Assembly (NCBI RefSeq): GCF_914484835.1
Contig: NZ_CAJZAR010000068.1
Location: forward strand, 1-64,000
DNA from: Paraburkholderia tropica
GTDB taxonomy: Bacteria > Pseudomonadota > Gammaproteobacteria > Burkholderiales > Burkholderiaceae
Length of the DNA stretch: 64,000 bases
Direction: 5' to 3'
Shown here piece by piece: positions 58,717 through 64,000 of the stretch (its first letter is position 1; every line of letters begins with the position of its first letter). A program made the translations under genes and the position numbers. The notes beneath the pieces were generated by a model. The model was given only the letters and a program-made list of their open reading frames with translations, searched no databases and was not told where the DNA came from.

Positions 58717-60204
58717 TCACCAGCCGAATTTCGCTTCGACGCCGACATAATCGGCATTGCGCGCGCCCAAGGCGCGCAGCGAATCGCCTACGTTGAAATG
58801 CACGGCTTCGAGCGCGAGCGCCACGTTGTCGTTGACGATCCAGTCCGCGCGCACCTGCGCATACATGCCGGTCCAGCTATTGCCCTTGCCCGCCGTGCCC
58901 GGCACCGTCGCCATGCCCTGACCGTAGACCGCGTCGGCAGTCGTTTCGCGCCACTGGAAACCGAGCGCGGTCAGCAGCGTGAGCTTCGGCGTGATCTTGA
59001 AGGTCAGCGAAGGCTTCACATGAATCAGGTTGCTATAGCCGGTGTAGCCCGCGAGCGTGAAGTAATAGCCGTTCGGAAACAGCGGATTGAACGTGCCCAC
59101 GTGGCCGTCGCCGGGATGCCGGTCGCCGGATGCGCCATCGACCTGCAAGCCCACGCGCGGCGTGCCCGGCAGCGCCGCGAGCGTATAGCCGCCCAGCGCG
59201 CCGAACGCCCACGCGCTGACCGCGCTCGCGCCCACGTGACCGGTCTGGAACATCGTTTCCACGTCCCAGTCGAATGGCGCCGATTTGCCCGCGTAGCGCG
59301 CATCGAACACATCGCGCCGCTCGTTGCCGCTCGCGTCGATGAAGCGCGCGTTGTCGCGCTCGTAGCGCGACCAGTACGCCGAGAGATCGCCGGGACCGAG
59401 ACTCGCGCGCTCGACACGCACGCCGTCGAAAGTCAGATGACCGTTGGAGACATCGTCGAAAGTCGAATCGTCGCGATACTGCACCGGCTGCGTCAGATAG
59501 CCGATGAAGCGCCATTTGCCGATCTCGTAGTCGGCCCAGAGCGCGTCGAAGGCCTGGCGCACGTTCGGGCCGTCGCGCACGGACACGAAGCGCTGCAAGT
59601 CGAACGCCATTTCCTGACGCCCGACGCGCGCCTTGAACGTGCCGCCGCCCACGCCGTAGACGAACGCGACGAACGCCTGTTCGATGTCGAGCGGGTTCTT
59701 GTCGACGGGCGTGACGGAGTCCTTACCATAGGGACGCGCGTCTTCAAGCTGAAAAAACGCCTGGACGTGTTCGCCGAAACGCGCATCGGCATGCACTTCG
59801 GCGCGCTGGATCAGCCAGCTATCCGGTTTGTTCGCACCGAGGCCGAACAGCGGCGTGTTGTTCAGTTCGAAGCGCTCGCGCAGATTCGCGCCGAGCGAGA
59901 GATACCACGACGGGTCGCTCGACAGCGGAATGTACTTGAGCGCATCGAGCGGCTTGCGCGGCACGCACGGATTCGCGAGCGCGCCCCAGTCTTCCTGCCA
60001 GCGGTTGAACGACGGGATCGGGCGCTGCGCGTTGCAGGCCGCAGCGGTCGAAGCCGATGCAGAAGCAGAAGCCGCCTGCGCGTCCGTACTCGCCGTACTC
60101 GCCGCATTCGCCGCGCCCGCGTGCAGCCCGGCGAACGCGGCACCCGCGAGCGCCGCGCGCCGCCATCCCTGCGCCTCGCGGCGCGATCTCTTGCTCGTGC
60201 GCAT
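58717..60204 (-). CDS. Alginate-export-family outer-membrane channel (AlgE-type porin)
   Basis: 495 residues. Signal peptide at the basic N-terminus (RRAALAGAAFAGLHAGAANA) is followed by a low-complexity Ala/Ser/Thr segment (about 35-55) and a mature beta-barrel with YLSLGANLRERFELNNTPLF, WLIQRAEVHADARFGEHVQA, FKARVGRQEMAF and a C-terminal Trp/Phe strand (VGVEAKFGW). In plasmid and chromosome loci this family forms channels for small organic substrates rather than for alginate. The VOC gene ends 5 bp upstream, so they are co-transcribed. Confidence 0.86.
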   Translation of the reverse strand: MRTSKRSRREAQGWRRAALAGAAFAGLHAGAANAASTASTDAQAASASASASTAAACNAQRPIPSFNRWQEDWGALANPCVPRKPLDALKYIPLSSDPSWYLSLGANLRERFELNNTPLFGLGANKPDSWLIQRAEVHADARFGEHVQAFFQLEDARPYGKDSVTPVDKNPLDIEQAFVAFVYGVGGGTFKARVGRQEMAFDLQRFVSVRDGPNVRQAFDALWADYEIGKWRFIGYLTQPVQYRDDSTFDDVSNGHLTFDGVRVERASLGPGDLSAYWSRYERDNARFIDASGNERRDVFDARYAGKSAPFDWDVETMFQTGHVGASAVSAWAFGALGGYTLAALPGTPRVGLQVDGASGDRHPGDGHVGTFNPLFPNGYYFTLAGYTGYSNLIHVKPSLTFKITPKLTLLTALGFQWRETTADAVYGQGMATVPGTAGKGNSWTGMYAQVRADWIVNDNVALALEAVHFNVGDSLRALGARNADYVGVEAKFGW

Positions 60205-60209
60205 GCTGC

Positions 60210-61154
60210 TTACTTCGCGCGTTGATGCAGTTCGGCCACGTAGCCGCCGGGGAACTCGACCATCGCCGTGCGCCCTTCCACGTTCTGCGCGACGGGCACC
60301 AGCACCTTCACGCCGGCGGCCTGCGCCTTGGCGAGCGTGGCGTCCAGATCGGGCACGTCGTAGCCGGTGGTTTCGCGGCCATACGGGAACGGCAGCTTGC
60401 CGTCCGTCACGAACACGAGCATGTTGCCGAAGCCCGATTGCAGACGCACGCGGCGAATCGTTTCGCCCGGCTTGCCGATCTCGCCGCCGTCCGCGCGATG
60501 GTTATCGGAGATGATCTTGCCGTGCGAGAAGCGCAGGAATCGCTTGATGAAGTTCTGCGCTTCGTACTTCGAAACATACACGCGGTTGTCCGGCACGTAT
60601 TCGAGCGGCGCATACGACGGCGCTTTCGTGTGCCAGTAAAGCTGCATCGTCAGACCGCCAGGCCACTGGATGACGGCGTCCTTGCCGATCGGATCGTCGA
60701 ACGATTCGACCAGCACGTCGGCGCCCGCCGCGCGTGCGGCGCGCACGGCCTTGTCGATATCGGTGACCAGATAGCCGGTGCGCTCGTTGCCGAACGGGTA
60801 GGGAACCGGCGTCTGGAACGCGAACACCGAGAGCATGCCGACCGGCGTCTGCACGTATTGCGACGCGGTCTTGCTCGGCGTCGGCGTGACCGTGAAGACG
60901 GCGCGCGGCGACGCCTTGCCGCCGAAGGTCGCGAGGAAACTGTTCACGAACGCGTCGATGTCGTCGTTGGCGACGTAGACGTGCGTGGTGTCGTATTGCG
61001 GACCGACCGAGACGACCGGCGACTGCGCGGCTTGCGCGGATTGCGGATATTGCGCGTCGTCGGCGAAGGCGCTCGACGCGGGCAGCATGACGCCCAGCGC
61101 CGCAAGCGCGACGACGAGCGTGCGCAGGGGTCGTTGAAATGCGGAAAGATTCAC
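60210..61154 (-). CDS. Exported tandem VOC-domain protein
   Basis: 314 residues, GTG start at 61154 after AGGAG. A signal peptide (about 1-32, cleavage near SSAFADD) is followed by two VOC-like repeats with parallel motifs: ERTGYLVTDIDKAVRAARAA (about 123-142) and ETTGYDVPDLDATLAKAQAA (about 258-277), each followed by a Gly/Gln or Glu-containing strand (WPGGLTMQLYW; FPGGYVAELHQ). Most VOC proteins are cytoplasmic, so export is unusual. It may bind or turn over a small hydrophobic compound in the periplasm. Confidence 0.84.
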   Translation of the reverse strand: MNLSAFQRPLRTLVVALAALGVMLPASSAFADDAQYPQSAQAAQSPVVSVGPQYDTTHVYVANDDIDAFVNSFLATFGGKASPRAVFTVTPTPSKTASQYVQTPVGMLSVFAFQTPVPYPFGNERTGYLVTDIDKAVRAARAAGADVLVESFDDPIGKDAVIQWPGGLTMQLYWHTKAPSYAPLEYVPDNRVYVSKYEAQNFIKRFLRFSHGKIISDNHRADGGEIGKPGETIRRVRLQSGFGNMLVFVTDGKLPFPYGRETTGYDVPDLDATLAKAQAAGVKVLVPVAQNVEGRTAMVEFPGGYVAELHQRAK

Positions 61155-61197
61155 GTAGTGCTCCTGATGAAAAAGCGAAACGATAAGACGTAGAGAG

Positions 61198-61929
61198 TCA
61201 GGCGGCGGATTCGACAGGCTCCGCGCGCCACGCCGAGGCGGCCAGCGCGGCGAGCAGCGCGAGCGGCACGATCAGCGCCCAGAACGAGGCGCTGAGCCAG
61301 CCGAGCGCTCCGCCGCCCGCGCCCAGCGCGAACGCGAGCACCGGCGGCAGCGTGCGGGCGAGCCGCTCGCGCGTGTCGGCGCGATCCACCTGCGCGCGGC
61401 CCGGAAACAGCAGATCGAATACGTCGATCACGGCCTGCGTGACGTTGCCGGTCATCACCGTGTTGGCGACCACGCTGCGCGACGCGAGCCGCGCATGCGC
61501 GTTCTGCACGCCCATGCCCGCCGCGCCGAGCAGGCCGCAGACGATCGTGAGCGGCGCGTCCGCATTCGTGATCGGCGCGGCCAGCACGCCCGCGATCATG
61601 AACGCGGCGAGCAGCGCGATCTGCAAGGTGTACAGGCCGCCCGCGCGCGTGCCGTGCGCCGCATCGCGCAGCGCGTTGTCGAGCACGCGCGCCGCCACGA
61701 TGCCCGCAATAAAGGCCGGAAACGCGAGCCACTTGATCAGCAGCCCGCTGCCCGCGCCCGCGAGCCCCGAGCCGATCAGAATGAAATTGCCGGTGACGTG
61801 CGCTGTGAACAGCCCGAACAGCGCGACGAAGCCGAGCGTATCGACATAGCCCGCGACGAAGGCGAGCGCGACATTCTCGCCGCGCAACGGCGCGAGCATG
61901 GCGGCGGGATTCAAGGCTCGTTGCTGCAT
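61198..61929 (-). CDS. YoaK family membrane protein (DUF1275)
   Basis: 243 residues, about six to seven hydrophobic segments. ALAFVAGYVDTLGFVALFGL, FTAHVTGNFILIG, and MGVQNAHARLASRSVVANTV, then MTGNVTQAV, are the family landmarks. Function unknown (possible transporter). Its start lies 19 bp inside the preceding XapX gene, so translation is coupled. Confidence 0.9.
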   Translation of the reverse strand: MQQRALNPAAMLAPLRGENVALAFVAGYVDTLGFVALFGLFTAHVTGNFILIGSGLAGAGSGLLIKWLAFPAFIAGIVAARVLDNALRDAAHGTRAGGLYTLQIALLAAFMIAGVLAAPITNADAPLTIVCGLLGAAGMGVQNAHARLASRSVVANTVMTGNVTQAVIDVFDLLFPGRAQVDRADTRERLARTLPPVLAFALGAGGGALGWLSASFWALIVPLALLAALAASAWRAEPVESAA

Positions 61930-62174
61930 GACGTTTGCGCCGTGGCGACGGTGGTGGTCGGGTTGACTGGCTGCGATTGTGATTGCGTCTGCGATTGCGT
62001 CTGCGCCACGGGCTGTTTCAGTTGCGCCTGCACGAACGGAATCGCGTGCTCGCCGATCACGATGCCGAGCAGGCCCGCGAGCGCGATCAGCGGCGGCGCG
62101 GGCGACTGCACCCGCGAAAAGTAATAGAGGAGACCGACCACGAGGCCCGCTCCCAACGAAATCAGATACGACAT
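61911..62174 (-). CDS. XapX domain-containing small membrane protein (DUF1427)
   Basis: 87 residues. MSYLISLGAGLVVGLLYYFS and PAPPLIALAGLLGIVIGEHA are the typical XapX helices, followed by a Gln/Thr-rich tail (KQPVAQTQSQTQSQSQPV) of about 30 residues. AAGGAG stands 8 nt before ATG 62174. Small inner-membrane protein of unknown function, overlapping the YoaK gene. Confidence 0.87.
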   Translation of the reverse strand: MSYLISLGAGLVVGLLYYFSRVQSPAPPLIALAGLLGIVIGEHAIPFVQAQLKQPVAQTQSQTQSQSQPVNPTTTVATAQTSCSNEP

Positions 62175-62226
62175 GATTGCTTCTCCTTGCTGTGCTGCTG
62201 CACCGACCCGCAACGGCGCGGCGCGC

Positions 62227-62928
62227 TTACCGGGAATGAAGGCGCACGCGCCCATCCGCTGCGTGTGCGTTTCGCCAGCGCGAGCCCAGAATCTGCCCGC
62301 AAAAATTCGTGCGGCAATAGTCGGGGTCGACGCGGTCGAGCACGTCGGCGCTCGCGGTGCCGAAAGTCGTGTGCGGCCGGTGCGCCACGCCGCGCCCAAT
62401 CGCGCCAATGATCTCTTCCTCGAAGCCCTTGCCGCGCGGATACGCGGCCAGCACGCCCGAGCGCTCGCCGCACGTGTAATCGTCGAACTGCGCCGCGACG
62501 AGATCCGTGCGCACCGCCGCCGCGAGCACCTCCGCGAGCGGCGAAACACGCGCGGGCACGCCCGGCGTGGTGTGCAGCGCGATCGCGAGCCACGCCTCGT
62601 CCTGATCGCGCACGCTCGCGCCGTAGTGACGCAACAGGCGGCGCGCGGCATCGGCGCTGTCGAGTTCGTAGCGCGCCGTCGAATGCGCGTAGGCTGCGCT
62701 CAAACCCATGTTCGCGTACATCGAACTGACGTAGAGCGTGCCCTCGTCGCAGGCGAGCCCGCCGCGCCGCGCGTTGAGCGCCGCGAATACGAACACGCGG
62801 CTCGCGTGACCGAGCAGGACGGGCGGCAGCGCCGCGTGCGCGCTCTCCGCTGCGGCGATGGCGACCGGCGTGCACGGAATATGCACGCCCGCCACTTCTC
62901 CGCCCGCCCTCCATGACGCTGTTCGCAT
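62227..62928 (-). CDS. HD-superfamily, cyanamide-hydratase-like protein with altered HD motif
   Basis: 233 residues. The layout follows HD hydrolases of the cyanamide-hydratase type: LGHASRVFVFAALNARRG (first His at 41), TLYVSSMYANMGLSAAY where LLHDLGLT is expected (the His-Asp pair becomes Ala72-Asn73), then AWLAIALHTTPGV (His119) and a late VDPDYCRTNFCGQILGS. The frame is intact, but the metal-binding HD is lost, so classical HD phosphohydrolase or hydratase chemistry is doubtful. The ATG at 62928 starts MRTASWRAGGEVAG. Confidence 0.8.
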   Translation of the reverse strand: MRTASWRAGGEVAGVHIPCTPVAIAAAESAHAALPPVLLGHASRVFVFAALNARRGGLACDEGTLYVSSMYANMGLSAAYAHSTARYELDSADAARRLLRHYGASVRDQDEAWLAIALHTTPGVPARVSPLAEVLAAAVRTDLVAAQFDDYTCGERSGVLAAYPRGKGFEEEIIGAIGRGVAHRPHTTFGTASADVLDRVDPDYCRTNFCGQILGSRWRNAHAADGRVRLHSR

Positions 62929-62990
62929 GCCCCGTTTCCCGTCTCTTGTTCTGATTGATTGTCGATGGCGAGCGCTCACGCGCGCCGCCA

Positions 62991-63395
62991 TCAGGCGCGA
63001 TGCGTCCGCGCGGCGAGCGGCCCCTTCAGCCGGAAACGGCCCGCGCCGCCGATCGCCACGGTGCCGAACAGGATCAGCAGCATCCACGCGAACTGCCCTT
63101 GTTCGAGCGTCCAGTCGGGATGCACGAGCCCGAGCGCGACCAGCGTGACGACGAGAATCGGCACCGACGCAAGCCGCGTGTAGAGGCCGAGGATCATCAG
63201 CACGGGGCACACGACTTCGGCGAAGATCGCAAAGGCGAGCGTGAAGCCGCTGCCCAGATGCAGCGGATCTTCGATCGCGCCCAGTTGCGCATGCACGTGC
63301 AGCGCCTTCGGCAAACCATGCACGAACAGCACGAGCAGGCTCGCGGCCACGCGCAGGAACAGCAGCGCGGCGTCGGTGGTATCGATGCGTTTCAT
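62991..63395 (-). CDS. DoxX family membrane protein
   Basis: 134 residues, four membrane helices. ALLFLRVAASLLVLFVHGLP, IFAEVVCPVLMILGLYTRLA and the C-terminal segment with FRLKGPL fit DoxX/DoxD-like proteins, which are linked to quinol or thiol oxidation. 63 bp before the HD-like gene in the same direction. Confidence 0.88.
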   Translation of the reverse strand: MKRIDTTDAALLFLRVAASLLVLFVHGLPKALHVHAQLGAIEDPLHLGSGFTLAFAIFAEVVCPVLMILGLYTRLASVPILVVTLVALGLVHPDWTLEQGQFAWMLLILFGTVAIGGAGRFRLKGPLAARTHRA

Positions 63396-63411
63396 GGCGG
63401 CGCGCTCCCGT

Positions 63412-64000
63412 TCAGAACGCGAAGCAGCTACAGCCGAGCGCGCCCCAGAAACCGTTCTGGTCCGAGACCGGCGCGTTGCTGCGCCACGCGCGGCCGTGTG
63501 CGTGCTGATGCACGCCGCACAGATTCACGCAGGCGTCGCTGCACGATTGCGCGAGCGTGGCCGCGTTCGCGGAATTCGCCACCGAATTGGCGACTGAATT
63601 TGCGACCACCGGCCGATAGCGCGCATAGCCGCCGAACTCCGCGACCGGCGACCACGTCGGGCTCACCGGCAGCGCGGGCGGTGCGAGCGTATCGAATTCC
63701 TCAACGGCGTAGACCACGCGGCCGTTCACCACGGTCAGCACCGAAGTCAGATGCTTGATCGACTCTTCCTCGATCGTGAAGAAGTCGTCGCTGAGCACGG
63801 CGAAGTCGGCGTACTGGCCCGGCACGAGCGCGCCCTTCTTCGTCTCGTCGTTCGAGAACCACGCGCTGCCCACGGTGTAGCGGCGCAGCGCTTCCATGCG
63901 GTCGAGACGGTCGCGTTGCGCGTACATCGGCGTGCCGCCCACGGTGCGGCCCGAAGCCAGCCAGTAGAGCGAAACGAACGGGTTGTAGCTCGCGACGCGC
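63412..64000 (-). CDS. Amidohydrolase family protein (YtcJ/amidohydrolase-3 type), C-terminal part
   Basis: About 196 residues, open at the right window edge. FVSLYWLASGRTVGGTPMYA, LRRYTVGSAWFSNDE, GALVPGQYADFAVLSDDFF and VLTVVNGRVVYA are the typical end of YtcJ-like amidohydrolases: the final barrel helix and returning beta-sandwich. The tail contains an ANSV-type repeat (VANSVANSVANSANAA) and ends in Cys/Phe. The catalytic His residues lie outside the window. First visible gene of the long leftward operon. Confidence 0.88.
   Translation of the reverse strand, partial: RVASYNPFVSLYWLASGRTVGGTPMYAQRDRLDRMEALRRYTVGSAWFSNDETKKGALVPGQYADFAVLSDDFFTIEEESIKHLTSVLTVVNGRVVYAVEEFDTLAPPALPVSPTWSPVAEFGGYARYRPVVANSVANSVANSANAATLAQSCSDACVNLCGVHQHAHGRAWRSNAPVSDQNGFWGALGCSCFAF

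Noticed and set aside
58717..60204. Annotation of the porin as a true alginate exporter
   Set aside because: No alginate biosynthesis genes (alg operon) are nearby; the family name reflects fold only, and the neighbours suggest small-molecule transport.
1..64000. CRISPR array, tRNA, rRNA, IS element, integrase or phage genes
   Set aside because: I looked for regular spaced repeats, tRNA-like cloverleaf ends, transposase DDE motifs and flanking inverted repeats and saw none. The 11-bp tandem repeats at 40819 are contiguous and lack spacers.

Overview
The window is about 64 kb of high-GC DNA from a proteobacterium. Codon use, dense operons with ATGA overlaps, gene order and family content (Gram-negative porins, RbsA-type and polar amino-acid ABC systems, many LysR/GntR/Lrp regulators, exported VOC and alginate-export-type porin) point to Burkholderiaceae, most likely Paraburkholderia or Caballeronia; this is inference from protein character, not from a marker gene. 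No rRNA, tRNA, CRISPR array, insertion sequence or phage gene was seen.

Layout. 1-1.8 kb: end of succinate dehydrogenase (sdhA 3' part, sdhB) closed by a strong terminator. 1.8-5.1 kb: a small conserved hypothetical gene, a decayed lactate-utilisation locus (pieces of lutA, lutB and lutC in their normal order) and a large FUSC-type exporter. 5.4-10.3 kb: a four-gene sugar ABC importer (binding protein, double ATPase, two permeases). 10.3-12.1 kb: an isochorismatase-fold protein that has lost its catalytic triad and a tartrate/D-malate dehydrogenase. 12.3-14.3 kb: class III aminotransferase and Lrp regulator.

14.3-29.9 kb is a nitrogen-compound catabolic region. An amino-acid ABC importer is co-transcribed with a three-subunit HcnABC/opine-oxidase-like flavoenzyme. 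Next to it lie a PuuB-like oxidase, a haloacid-dehalogenase-like protein, a PuuC-like aldehyde dehydrogenase and a PuuR-like regulator with matching operator sequences at its own promoter and at the aldehyde dehydrogenase promoter. A divergent operon carries a double GNAT, GhrA-type dehydrogenase, succinate-semialdehyde-type dehydrogenase, AstE/aspartoacylase-type hydrolase and a small cupin. The polyamine or GABA theme is clear; the exact substrates are not.

29.9-35.1 kb: an aminotransferase with three consecutive RraA-fold aldolase genes, a divergent LysR regulator and an alpha/beta hydrolase; the same GTAT-N7-ATAC box sits before both the aldolase operon and the hydrolase. 35.2-42.2 kb: SrpA-type catalase-like peroxidase with cytochrome b561, a Tat-exported NHL protein, a 3-hydroxyacyl-CoA-dehydrogenase-like protein, an orphan kinase-like ATPase without a recognisable phospho-acceptor His, and a GhrA/VOC pair.

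42.3-55.6 kb: apparently one regulon. A binding-protein gene at 43.4 kb and a permease gene at 54.4 kb have near-identical promoters (TTGAC, 17-bp spacer, TATAAA, with a shared 14-mer over the -10). Between them lie a porin, PLP dehydratase, CTP-synthase-like amidotransferase, aminotransferase, M24 protein, enolase-superfamily enzyme, M20 deacylase and ABC ATPase. A GntR/FCD regulator with two successive winged helices lies at the far end. The set recalls (hydroxy)ectoine-type degradation but is not the classical one.

55.8-58.3 kb: a SerC-like aminotransferase translationally coupled to a TPR/ATP-grasp protein. 58.4-64 kb: a long leftward operon of unknown purpose (amidohydrolase, DoxX, degenerate HD protein, XapX, YoaK, exported tandem VOC, alginate-export-type porin and a small protein).
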